Assembly: GCA_001655195.1 (NCBI GenBank)
Contig: LPNY01000132.1
Span: 130,344 to 194,343, forward strand
Origin: Arcobacter sp. EP1
Lineage (GTDB): Bacteria; Campylobacterota; Campylobacteria; Campylobacterales; Arcobacteraceae
Length of the DNA stretch: 64,000 nt
Direction: 5' to 3'
Positions 36,702 through 45,158 of this stretch are shown in pieces (position 1 is the first letter of the stretch; each line of letters begins with the position of its first letter). Made by a program: the position numbers and the translations under genes. The notes below the pieces were generated by a model. That model was not told the DNA's origin, did no database searches, and saw only the letters and a list, made by a program, of their open reading frames with translations.

Positions 36702-38776
36702 TATTCATAACTTTGATTAATTTGTCCTAAAGGTTTTAAAACTAATTCTAAGTAAATTACATCTTGTTTAATAGCATTAGCCGTTGAAGAAGAAGGAGTA
36801 ATCACTTTTTCCAATCTAAGACTTAACTTCCAACACTTATCATCAATAATAAAGGTAAATCCTTGCTTACTTCGAATTTTCTTCTCCAAGTTATAGCTTT
36901 CATAATATTTAAATTGATAATCCCTAAGAAACTTTAAACCAGCATCAATTGTATAAGATTCTAGATCACTCTTCCCAGAATTTGGCGTATCTTTAGACAT
37001 ATAATATGAAAGTTTCAAAAAATAGTCTAAATAATCTAAGTTAAAAGAAGTCGAATTTTCAATTAACTCATCATCAAGATGATTATATAAAAGTTTATTA
37101 GAAATTGATCCTAATAAATAATTATATGTGATTTCATTTTCTAAATTTCCTAAGTCAGCATTATTAAAATCATCATATATAATGGCTTGACTAATCTTAT
37201 GATTAATAATTTGTTGTAAATCTTCTATATCATATAAGGAATGATTTAATGCGAAAGAGAGTGTTTTTGTTGTCTTTGATATAGGAAAAGGATTTAACTC
37301 CGTATTATTGTTGGTTACAGGGAAAATATCTCCATCACTTTTAACCACATTTGGTATTGTAAAAACAGAAGACAGGTTTATTGTATGTAATCCAAAATCA
37401 TACTCTTTTAAAAGATCTGTATCCAAAGAGATTAGATGTCGATTTTCAAAAAAAGTAGCATCTTCGTAAACTACTGAGGCTTGAGAGTATCTCTGTTTAA
37501 TAAGAGTCAATTCTTCTTTTAATGTTAAAGTTACATAATCATTAAATAAAGGAATACTATATGAAATAGGTACAACTAATTCATAACGATCGGCATTAAT
37601 ACTTTGTTCACGATAATAATTTGTATATTTAAAATCTGTCGAATATAATAATTTATCCCAAAATAACGGTTTTGAAAAGCTATGCATTTGAAGTTGAGGT
37701 AACTCTTGTAAGGTTGTTTTATTAGAATCAAGTGATGTATCTAAATAATATCGAAAGTAACTACCAACGTAGTATTCTGGAGTTTCATAATAATAATTAA
37801 TTTTTGATTCTAATTTCTTTTCACTTGAACTATTATTTCCTACTTCAACATTTTTATATTCAATATCATTCATCCAGTTAATAGAAACTAAAAGTTCATC
37901 ATCATGTTCACCAGAAGATATTAATCCTTCTCTTTGATAGTCAATACTCCACCCATAATGTTTATTATTTTCTAAATTATTTTCAGTTGAATAAGATTGT
38001 TTTTCTTTAAAAAAACCACTTTTAACTTTCAACATTGAATTATCAGAATCTGCAAATCTATAGTATGCATACATTCCATAACCACGTTCAGTTTTAATTT
38101 GAGGAGTTAATTCAATATCATAATTATGTTGAGGGGCAATAAATATTGGTTGTCCATATAAAAACCCCTCACTACTTGAATATCCAACAGTTGCTGACAG
38201 AAGTCCTGTACGACGCGTTTTATCAGTTGAGAAACCAAAATAAGGAGTATAAAACAAAGGAACATCTTTAATATAAAGCCTCGTATTATAGGTATTTATC
38301 CATTTCTCTTTTTTATCATAATCACCACTTGTAAATCGTATTGTCCAAGCAGGGTCAATACAATCACAACTTGATAAAATAGAATTTGTTAAAGCAAGAA
38401 TATCACCTTCACTATTAGAGTCTTTAGAATTTATCCAAATATTTGATTTTACATCTAGAAGCATCACTGGATTTTGAATAATTTTCTTTTTATTAACATC
38501 TAAAAAAGCATAGTTACTCTGTGCTTGTACTTTGTTCTCTTGTAAAATTACAACTTCATCAAAAAGTTCAAAAGTTCCATTTGTTTTATCATAGATTGCT
38601 TTTTGTGCTAAGATATAGTAAGTAGGAGAAAAAATGACAACATTGTCTTTTGCAACTAAGATATTGTCTTTTGTATCAACACTATTTGCTAATATTTGAA
38701 ACTTCTCATTTTCAACAGAGGCTGCATGTAATAAACTTATTGACAAAGCAATAATAAATAAAATTCTTTTAACCAT
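36701..38776 (-). CDS. lptD: LPS-assembly protein LptD
   Basis: The outer-membrane translocon for lipopolysaccharide, 691 residues. After a signal peptide (KRILFIIALSISLLHA) comes an OstA-like N-terminal domain (about 25-125: KFQILANSVDTKDNILVAKD) and the LptD barrel, rich in aromatic beta strands. The CDCIDPAWTI pair of cysteines may form one of the family's disulfides. I use the ATG at 38774-38776, overlapping the RDD gene by eight bases; a TTG nine bases earlier is possible. Neither has a clear binding site, suggesting coupling. Confidence 0.9.
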   Translation of the reverse strand: MVKRILFIIALSISLLHAASVENEKFQILANSVDTKDNILVAKDNVVIFSPTYYILAQKAIYDKTNGTFELFDEVVILQENKVQAQSNYAFLDVNKKKIIQNPVMLLDVKSNIWINSKDSNSEGDILALTNSILSSCDCIDPAWTIRFTSGDYDKKEKWINTYNTRLYIKDVPLFYTPYFGFSTDKTRRTGLLSATVGYSSSEGFLYGQPIFIAPQHNYDIELTPQIKTERGYGMYAYYRFADSDNSMLKVKSGFFKEKQSYSTENNLENNKHYGWSIDYQREGLISSGEHDDELLVSINWMNDIEYKNVEVGNNSSSEKKLESKINYYYETPEYYVGSYFRYYLDTSLDSNKTTLQELPQLQMHSFSKPLFWDKLLYSTDFKYTNYYREQSINADRYELVVPISYSIPLFNDYVTLTLKEELTLIKQRYSQASVVYEDATFFENRHLISLDTDLLKEYDFGLHTINLSSVFTIPNVVKSDGDIFPVTNNNTELNPFPISKTTKTLSFALNHSLYDIEDLQQIINHKISQAIIYDDFNNADLGNLENEITYNYLLGSISNKLLYNHLDDELIENSTSFNLDYLDYFLKLSYYMSKDTPNSGKSDLESYTIDAGLKFLRDYQFKYYESYNLEKKIRSKQGFTFIIDDKCWKLSLRLEKVITPSSSTANAIKQDVIYLELVLKPLGQINQSYE

Positions 38777-39215
38777 TATTAACAACTAACGTCCTACCCA
38801 TTTTGTCGTGAAAAGTCTGTTTCCCATCATTAAAGAATGCAAAAACAAATCCTATATAGAAGAACATTTCACTTAAAATTCTTGCCATTGATCGTAAAAC
38901 TGCAGACATAAAAGTTACTCTACCAAAGCTGTTATAATCAATCACACGTATTTTAGCAACAATTTTCCCCACTGTTGCACCATAATACCAAACAAAAAAC
39001 GTCTGATATATAAACTTTAAAAATAGTACTTGCCACAAAAATTCATTCATTATAACCAAAAGTACTTGCAAGTCACCACTACTTGCACTAATATTTTCCC
39101 AAAAAATTGCTAAAACTAATAAGGTTATTAGAACATCATCAATAACAAAAGCTATTAAACGAGAAGGTACTGATGCTAGTTCTAAATTATTTGTATCCAT
39201 AGGCTCACTATTCAT
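38769..39215 (-). CDS. RDD family membrane protein
   Basis: A 148-residue membrane protein with the RDD pattern: Arg in VPSRLIAFVIDD with the two aspartates in the first membrane segment, and further hydrophobic segments. The motif GKQTFHDKMGRTLVV at the C-terminus is typical. RDD proteins are poorly understood; some exchange ions. It lies between purD (4 bases upstream) and lptD. Confidence 0.85.
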   Translation of the reverse strand: MNSEPMDTNNLELASVPSRLIAFVIDDVLITLLVLAIFWENISASSGDLQVLLVIMNEFLWQVLFLKFIYQTFFVWYYGATVGKIVAKIRVIDYNSFGRVTFMSAVLRSMARILSEMFFYIGFVFAFFNDGKQTFHDKMGRTLVVNNG

Positions 39216-39219
39216 TCGT

Positions 39220-40485
39220 CTATTTTAAAGCCTGATATGCAATATCTGTTCGACACTTTTTACCAGCAAAATGGACTTGTCCACATAAAGCGTATGCTCT
39301 GTCACGTGCCTCTTTAATCGTTGTTCCAAAACCGACACATAATAGAACTCTTCCTCCTGTTGCAAAGAGTGTATCACCCTCTTTTGTAACACCTGCATAT
39401 GAAATATGAGAATTTGCAGCTAACTCTTCATCTACAATTTCATCAACAATAATCTCTGCAGGTTCACTTGAACTATACGGATAATTTGCACTTGCCATTA
39501 CAACGGCAACTCCAAATTCATCTTTAATCTTAATATCAAGTTTATCTAATTGTTTGGTAGCACCTTTATAGAATAATTCAGAAACTGGCGTTTCCAATAA
39601 AGGCATTAAAATCTCACATTCAGGATCACCAAATCGTACATTGTACTCTAAGATAATTGGCTCACCTTTAACCACCATAACACCAATAAAAAGAACACCT
39701 TCAAAAGGAGCTCCTTCTTGTTTCATTCCTTCTAATGTTGGTTTAATTACTCTCTCTTCAACTTTTTTATAAATATCATCATTTACTAAAGGAGTTGGCG
39801 CATAAGCACCCATTCCACCTGTGTTTGGTCCAGTATCTCCATCGCCTATTCGTTTGTGATCTTGTGCTGCAGGTAAAACTTTATAGTTTTCTCCATCACA
39901 AATTGCAAAAATTGAAAGCTCATAACCATCTAAGTATTCTTCAACAACAATCGAAGTTCCTGCATCACCAAAAGAAGTTCCTGCTAACATATCCGTTGCT
40001 GCCTCTTTTGCTTCATCTTTTGATTGTGCAATAATTACACCCTTTCCTCCACATAAACCATCTGCTTTAACTACAATTGGTTCACTCATGGTATCAATAA
40101 AATCATGGGCTTCTTTTTCGTTAGTTGTTTCAATAAACGCTGCTGTTGGTATATTGTATTTCTTTAAAATATTTTTCATATAAACTTTTGAACCTTCTAA
40201 CTGTGCAGCTGCACGACTAGGTCCAAATACAGTTAATCCATTCTCTTTAAAAATATCAACAACACCATCTACTAATGGAGCTTCAGGGCCTACAATAGTT
40301 AAATCAATACTATTCTCTTTTGCCCATGTTGCTAACTCATTATAATCTTTAATATTTATATTTGTTCCCAAATTATCAGTTGCACCATTTCCTGGCATAA
40401 AAAATAGTTCATGTTCTTTTTCGTTAAAAATGCTTAGCCCAATAGAGTACTCTCTACCACCACTTCCAAGTATTAAAATATTCAC
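39220..40485 (-). CDS. purD: phosphoribosylamine-glycine ligase
   Basis: ATP-grasp enzyme of purine synthesis (421 residues) joining glycine to phosphoribosylamine. It opens MNILILGSGGREYS, with VVKADGLCGGKGV, GPNTGGMGAY and EYNVRFGDPE further on. I prefer the GTG at 40483-40485: AAGGA lies 8 bases before it and it gives the usual N-terminus, whereas an ATG 30 bases upstream falls in the T-run after the 6S-like RNA. That RNA is directly upstream and may share its transcript. Confidence 0.95.
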   Translation of the reverse strand: MNILILGSGGREYSIGLSIFNEKEHELFFMPGNGATDNLGTNINIKDYNELATWAKENSIDLTIVGPEAPLVDGVVDIFKENGLTVFGPSRAAAQLEGSKVYMKNILKKYNIPTAAFIETTNEKEAHDFIDTMSEPIVVKADGLCGGKGVIIAQSKDEAKEAATDMLAGTSFGDAGTSIVVEEYLDGYELSIFAICDGENYKVLPAAQDHKRIGDGDTGPNTGGMGAYAPTPLVNDDIYKKVEERVIKPTLEGMKQEGAPFEGVLFIGVMVVKGEPIILEYNVRFGDPECEILMPLLETPVSELFYKGATKQLDKLDIKIKDEFGVAVVMASANYPYSSSEPAEIIVDEIVDEELAANSHISYAGVTKEGDTLFATGGRVLLCVGFGTTIKEARDRAYALCGQVHFAGKKCRTDIAYQALK

Positions 40486-40507
40486 GTTGATTTTCCTTAA
40501 AAAATTG

Positions 40508-40687
40508 TAGTTCATCCAAGTAGCCGTTAACCATCAAATGGCCCACAAAAGCCAATAACTAGCACGTAAGAATTACGCTTTAGGAGCAGAAGTACTAAAA
40601 GCAAACGCTACACACCGCATAATTACAATTACCTGCAAAAAAATAGTATCGGACCCTCAACAATGGAAATCCCGTACTACTTAGATA
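40508..40687 (-). ncRNA. ssrS: probable 6S RNA upstream of purD
   Basis: A 240-base gap without a gene between hemD and purD. On the minus strand the ends form a 10-pair closing stem, AUCUAAGUAG (40686-40677) with CUACUUGGAU (40523-40514), one pair being U-G on this strand only. Between them are smaller hairpins (CCAT/ATGG at 40531-40541) and a 5' block UUGAGGGUCCGAUA that recalls the E. coli 6S CUGAGCCGAUA. A -10-like GATAAAAT sits 7 bases before the stem and a T6 run follows it (40499-40504). The length (about 175) fits. I recall 6S next to purD in this lineage. Confidence 0.55.
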
Positions 40688-40693
40688 TGTCTT

Positions 40694-40701
40694 ATTTTAT
40701 C
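40694..40701 (-). promoter_or_regulatory. -10 box of the 6S-like RNA
   Basis: GATAAAAT on the minus strand, placed so that transcription would begin about 7 bases on, exactly at the closing stem of the predicted RNA. Confidence 0.45.
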
Positions 40702-40722
40702 GAAGAAAATATGAATAAAAGA

Positions 40723-41361
40723 TTAATCTCTTTGAAGAGTTCGTGCAAGTTCAATACAAGCATCGATACTTTGTTTTTCAGAGGCAATAAAATCAATATT
40801 ATCGGGAAGGTATTTAGCCGTGGTTTTTCCAATAACAACTGCTTTATAGGACTCATTCCATTTAAATCTTTTGAAAAAACATTCAACTGTAGAAGGAGAA
40901 GAAAAGATAATAATTGAATTGGATTTTGGTTGCTCAAACTGCTTTTCATTACAAGCAGTTTTATAAGTTACTAAAGAATTAATATCAATACCATTATCTT
41001 GTAAGATTTCGACCAGAGAAGAGACCGTTTTTTGAGCACAAACATAAAGACATCGTTTATCTTTTAGCAAAGGGATTAACTCTTTTGCAAAACTATTTCC
41101 ATGAGAACTTTCCCCAATAAAAGCTGTTTGTCCATTATATGCCTCAACAGCTGTTGCAGTTTTAGGCGCGATACAATAAGAAGGGATATTTTTCCAATCT
41201 TTATTAAAAGAATCAATTGAATAAATTGCATTTTTTGAAGTAAATATTAAAGCATCATATTGCAATAGGTCCACGATAGAGGGAAGGTACTCAATTTTAA
41301 GTAACGGAAGATTAACAACATTCTCATATTTAATATCACTAAGTAGAACAATACTACGCAA
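40723..41361 (-). CDS. hemD: uroporphyrinogen-III synthase
   Basis: A 212-residue HemD-like protein of tetrapyrrole synthesis. The fold's landmarks are present: ALIFTSKNAIYSI early, YCIAPKTATAV, and IIIFSSPSTVECFF followed by KAVVIGKTTAKYL, the conserved block near the C-terminus. HemD is one of the least conserved heme enzymes, so the call rests on these patterns and length. It overlaps the SulP gene upstream by eight bases. Confidence 0.82.
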   Translation of the reverse strand: MRSIVLLSDIKYENVVNLPLLKIEYLPSIVDLLQYDALIFTSKNAIYSIDSFNKDWKNIPSYCIAPKTATAVEAYNGQTAFIGESSHGNSFAKELIPLLKDKRCLYVCAQKTVSSLVEILQDNGIDINSLVTYKTACNEKQFEQPKSNSIIIFSSPSTVECFFKRFKWNESYKAVVIGKTTAKYLPDNIDFIASEKQSIDACIELARTLQRD

Positions 41362-42928
41362 GATTTAACTCCTTTTTTTGAAAACAATTGATAGCTAAAT
41401 CAATATTTTTAAATATACTAATTTTTTTAAAAACTGCATTTTGATCAATTTTATATAATGCTCTTTTATCTCTCTCTTTTAACACTAAACTTACTCCAAT
41501 ATTTTTTTCTTGTAAATGTAAAACTGCTTCTTCTAATATAAACATTGCTGAGACATCCATAAATGGAATACTCGTACAATCAATAATAATATTTTTTGAA
41601 TTATGTACAACTTTTGATATCTTTTTTTCCAAAATCAAAGCACTACCAAAGAAAAATGCTCCATCAATTTTTAAAACTTTAATATCATCATTATCCACTT
41701 CAATATCAAATAGTGACCGACGACGTCTTGTTTTAATGGTCGTTTGTCGCGATATTTTATAGATTGCTGAAATTGAAGCAAACGTAATTCCAGCACCAAC
41801 AGCCATAATTAAATCAACAAAAACTGTTAACAGAAATACTGTTATCATAATTAATAGATCATTTCGTGGAACTTTCTTTAAAATTCGTAAAAACTTATAG
41901 TCTAAAATATCTACACCCACTTTGATTAAAACCCCTGAGAGCACAGCTAATGGGATTTGTTCTGCGTAAGGGGCTAAAAAAAGTATCGTAACCAATAACA
42001 TAATAGAGTGTGTCATACCCGATATTTTACTGTGTCCTCCACTTTTGATATTAACTACCGTTCGCATGGTTGCCCCAGCCCCTGGAATCGCACCAACAAA
42101 AGAACATAATGCATTACCAATTCCTTGTCCAATGAGTTCCTTGTTTGGTTTATGTTTTGTTTTGGTCATTGAGTCAGCTACTAAAGAGGTTAGCAAAGTA
42201 TCAATTGAACCAAGAAGTGCTAAAGTAATAGATAAAAGAATAATATCTCTTGCTTTTAAAATATCAAAGGTAGAAGGAATAGTAAACTCTGGCAAGCCCA
42301 TAGGAATTTCACCAATTGTTGGCACTTGATAGCCAAAATAGACACTAAAAATTGTCATAGAAACCAATGCAATCAAAGCAGGAGGAATAAAACGTCCTAT
42401 AAAAGAAGGGGTCATAAACATAATAATCAAAGTAACATAAGCAATAATCAATGAATCATCATTAACTAAATGTAAAGTATTAGGAAGTTCTACAAGGGTA
42501 TGAATAACGGAACCATATCCTTCAACACCTAAAAAAGGATTTATTTGCAAAATAATAATGATAAATCCAATTCCTGTCATAAATCCAGAAATAACAGGAT
42601 ATGGTATAAACTTTACCCATTTACCAATACCCGCAAACCCAAAAGAGATTTGTATGAGTCCTGCAAGTAATACTACCATCATAACAGCATTTAAATCATT
42701 GGAAAAAGTTACAATTGCTGTTGCAGCAACAACGGTCATTGGTCCTGTAGGACCAGATATTTGGGTAGAAGTTCCACCAAATAAAGAGGCAAAAAAACCA
42801 AGAATTATAGCACCATAAAGTCCAGCAATAGCTCCCGCACCACTAGCAACTCCAAAAGCTAAGGCTAAAGGTAAAGCAACAACAGCTGCTGTAACTCCAC
42901 CCATAATATCATTCGTTAAGGCTCTCAA
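41354..42928 (-). CDS. SulP family anion transporter with STAS domain (first copy)
   Basis: A 524-residue secondary transporter with about 12 membrane segments and a C-terminal STAS domain (IIDCTSIPFMDVSAMFILEE, about residues 415-510). The signature region ISGPTGPMTVVAATAIV and GSIDTLLTSLVADSMTKTKHKPNKEL is split across segments. Substrates of the family are sulfate, bicarbonate or dicarboxylates. It starts with TTG (42926-42928) preceded by AAGGAG. A second, divergent copy lies at 54157-55701. Confidence 0.9.
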   Translation of the reverse strand: MRALTNDIMGGVTAAVVALPLALAFGVASGAGAIAGLYGAIILGFFASLFGGTSTQISGPTGPMTVVAATAIVTFSNDLNAVMMVVLLAGLIQISFGFAGIGKWVKFIPYPVISGFMTGIGFIIIILQINPFLGVEGYGSVIHTLVELPNTLHLVNDDSLIIAYVTLIIMFMTPSFIGRFIPPALIALVSMTIFSVYFGYQVPTIGEIPMGLPEFTIPSTFDILKARDIILLSITLALLGSIDTLLTSLVADSMTKTKHKPNKELIGQGIGNALCSFVGAIPGAGATMRTVVNIKSGGHSKISGMTHSIMLLVTILFLAPYAEQIPLAVLSGVLIKVGVDILDYKFLRILKKVPRNDLLIMITVFLLTVFVDLIMAVGAGITFASISAIYKISRQTTIKTRRRRSLFDIEVDNDDIKVLKIDGAFFFGSALILEKKISKVVHNSKNIIIDCTSIPFMDVSAMFILEEAVLHLQEKNIGVSLVLKERDKRALYKIDQNAVFKKISIFKNIDLAINCFQKKELNLA

Positions 42929-42952
42929 AAAAACTCCTTACGTGGTAATTAA

Positions 42953-44395
42953 TTAATCCTCTTCGCTAATATGTTCATCATCTTCATCAGCTCGTTCACC
43001 CTTTTTTCGAGCGACAATATGTATTGGCGTTCCTTCAAAATTAATATTATCTCTTAAAAAGTTAATCAAATATCGTTTATAAGAAAAATGTAATAGATTT
43101 GGTTTATTCATAATCAAAGCAACTCTTGGAGGTTTTGTTTGAAACTGTGTTGTATAATAAATTCTTAAATATGCTCCATTTGGACTTGGAAGTGCATGTC
43201 TAATGGTTGCTTCTTCAATTGTTCTATTTAATAGTGATGTAGGAATTCGTTGTGCATAATTTTCATAAATTTCCACAAGTTTATCTTTGAGTCGGTCTAT
43301 ACTTCTTCCTGTTTTTGCTGAAACTGCAATAATAGGTGCATAGTATAAGAATTTGAACTTTTGACGAACTTTGTCCTCTAATTTCTTAAAGGTATCCATA
43401 TTTTCATCCCACTTATTTAAAACAATAATCGTTCCCAAACCATACTCGTCCACTAAACCTGCAATTTTTTCATCTAAATCAACCAGCTCAGATGATGCAT
43501 CTAAGACTACTAGTGCTAAATTTGCCCGACTTAGCATGTCTTTTGTTCTCATGAGGGCATACTTTTCAATACCTTCAATTTTACCTCGTCGTCTTAATCC
43601 TGCAGTATCAACAAAAGTAATTTGTTTATCTTTGAATTCAAAAGATTCATCAACAGGGTCAATGGTTGTCCCTGCAATTGGAGAAACTACTGATCGTTCT
43701 TCTCCAATAATTGCATTTAAGATTGAAGATTTACCCACATTTGTACGACCAATAATAGCTACTCGTAAGTGTCCATCATCTTCTTGTTCCATTGGATTAA
43801 ATTCAGTTTCATCTTCTTGCGAAAACTCTTCATCTTCTTCACTTACTCCAATTGTAGGTTCTTCCTCTTTTTCAGGAAGTTGGTCTCGCAACCACTCAAA
43901 AAGTGCACGTGTTCCCCTATCATGTGAAACTGACATACCAAAAAGTCTGTCATCACTAATACCAAACTCATAGAAGTCCCAAAGACGTTCTTTCTCTTTG
44001 TCATTATCAATTTTATTGACAACAAGTGCTAATTGTTTACCTAAGGCTTGAAGCTCATAAAATAATTCTTTATCTTTATCATCCGGTAATTTTTTACCAT
44101 CTACCATAAAAAGTATTATATCAGCCTCTTTAGCAGTATCAATAGCCTTTCTTTTTACGTTTGAAAAAATTGCATCATTAGTTTCATCAATTCCTCCCGT
44201 ATCAAGCATAAGTGCTTCACGGTCTAAAATCTCCACTTCGTGTTTTCTAATATCTCTTGTTGTTCCAGCTAAGTCAGAAACAATAGCAATACGCTTTTGT
44301 GCAATTCGATTAAATAGTGAACTCTTCCCTACATTTGGTTGTCCCACTAATGCTATTTTTGTTAAATCTTGTCTGTTTGTGTTGATGCTTTGCAT
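42953..44395 (-). CDS. der: ribosome biogenesis GTPase Der
   Basis: A 480-residue double-GTPase for 50S subunit maturation. Two phosphate loops are seen, GQPNVGKSSL and GRTNVGKSSI, each followed by DTGG/DTAG and NKID/NKWD motifs, and a C-terminal KH-like domain (RIYYTTQFQTKPP). The linker between the G domains is strongly acidic (about residues 175-205). The SulP gene follows after 24 bases and a terminator separates it from hpf upstream. Confidence 0.96.
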   Translation of the reverse strand: MQSINTNRQDLTKIALVGQPNVGKSSLFNRIAQKRIAIVSDLAGTTRDIRKHEVEILDREALMLDTGGIDETNDAIFSNVKRKAIDTAKEADIILFMVDGKKLPDDKDKELFYELQALGKQLALVVNKIDNDKEKERLWDFYEFGISDDRLFGMSVSHDRGTRALFEWLRDQLPEKEEEPTIGVSEEDEEFSQEDETEFNPMEQEDDGHLRVAIIGRTNVGKSSILNAIIGEERSVVSPIAGTTIDPVDESFEFKDKQITFVDTAGLRRRGKIEGIEKYALMRTKDMLSRANLALVVLDASSELVDLDEKIAGLVDEYGLGTIIVLNKWDENMDTFKKLEDKVRQKFKFLYYAPIIAVSAKTGRSIDRLKDKLVEIYENYAQRIPTSLLNRTIEEATIRHALPSPNGAYLRIYYTTQFQTKPPRVALIMNKPNLLHFSYKRYLINFLRDNINFEGTPIHIVARKKGERADEDDEHISEED

Positions 44396-44433
44396 TAAAC
44401 TTTTTGTATCCTATTTTATTTTCTCTATAACGG

Positions 44434-44469
44434 AAAAAAGGTACTAGCCAATAATGGCTAATACCTTTT
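44434..44469 (-). terminator. terminator downstream of hpf
   Basis: On the minus strand AAAAGGTA-TTAGCCA and TGGCTAG-TACCTTTT form a long stem around a four-base loop, followed by a run of T, 20 bases after the hpf stop. It separates hpf from der. Confidence 0.8.
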
Positions 44470-44488
44470 CACGTTTTAACTTGGAATA

Positions 44489-45031
44489 TTAGTATAAACC
44501 AAATTGTCCTTCTTCTTTCATTCGGTAAAGAACTCTCATATTATCATCTCTATCGTAGAATACTTTAAATGCAGCATCTGATGCTTTTAACTCATTTAAC
44601 GCTTCTTCAATATCAATTGGCTTATAAGAAGTTAATCTTACTGGAACGATTTCATTTTCGAATTTTTCTAATTCATTTGCGATTTCATCTTCAATCTCAG
44701 CAGAAGCAACTTCAGTTAACTTAGTAGCTCTATGTCCTGTAATCTTGTCATGATGTCTTCTTAATACTTTAGAAACTCTATCAACAGCAATATCAATTGC
44801 TGCATATAAATCTTTATCTTTTTGTTTTACAACAACTGTATCTAAATTTGCAATATTTAACGTAAACTCAAAACTAAAAGCTTTTTTACCATGTTTCTCT
44901 TCTTGAGAAATAATTGAATTTACAGAAATAATATCTAAATTATATTTTTTAAATATCTCTACTGAACTATTAACGTAATCTTTAATTGGCTCAGTTAATT
45001 CTATGTGTCTTCCTACAATACTTGTATTCAT
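44489..45031 (-). CDS. hpf: ribosome hibernation promoting factor, long form
   Basis: A 180-residue protein with the N-terminal S30AE/YfiA domain (MNTSIVGRHIELTEPIKDYV to about residue 100) and a C-terminal dimerisation domain (YKPIDIEEALNEL to FGLY). The long form ties ribosomes into 100S dimers in stationary phase. It is monocistronic: a -10 TATAAT and AAAGGAG precede it and a strong terminator follows. Confidence 0.93.
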   Translation of the reverse strand: MNTSIVGRHIELTEPIKDYVNSSVEIFKKYNLDIISVNSIISQEEKHGKKAFSFEFTLNIANLDTVVVKQKDKDLYAAIDIAVDRVSKVLRRHHDKITGHRATKLTEVASAEIEDEIANELEKFENEIVPVRLTSYKPIDIEEALNELKASDAAFKVFYDRDDNMRVLYRMKEEGQFGLY

Positions 45032-45062
45032 AACATACTCCTTTATCCTTATTAATTAAGAT

Positions 45063-45068
45063 ATTATA
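45063..45068 (-). promoter_or_regulatory. -10 box of hpf promoter
   Basis: TATAAT on the minus strand, 32-37 bases before the hpf ATG. The rest of the 125-base gap is A/T rich and holds the ftsK terminator. Confidence 0.5.
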
Positions 45069-45138
45069 ACTAAGCAATCTTGAAATAATGATAATTATAT
45101 TTAATAAGCGAACAAGAATTTATAAATTTAAAAATAAT

Positions 45139-45158
45139 AAAACTTTTTTTAAAGTTTT
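45139..45158 (-). terminator. terminator overlapping the end of ftsK
   Basis: AAAACTTT-AAAA-AAAGTTTT on the minus strand, an 8-pair A/T-rich hairpin followed by ATTATTTTT; its first bases include the ftsK stop codon. Confidence 0.55.

Noticed and set aside
39795-40034. Plus-strand open frame rich in His, Leu and Gln inside purD.
   Set aside because: It is the complement of a conserved ATP-grasp enzyme and has the skewed composition of an antisense frame.
40508-40687. The structured gap upstream of purD considered as tmRNA, SRP RNA or a purine riboswitch.
   Set aside because: No tag reading frame with tRNA-like ends, no SRP tetraloop domain and no purine-riboswitch core; the closing stem and conserved block fit 6S RNA better.
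41354-42928. The two SulP genes considered as a recent duplication.
   Set aside because: Their sequences differ throughout, including N-termini and STAS domains, so they are old paralogues.
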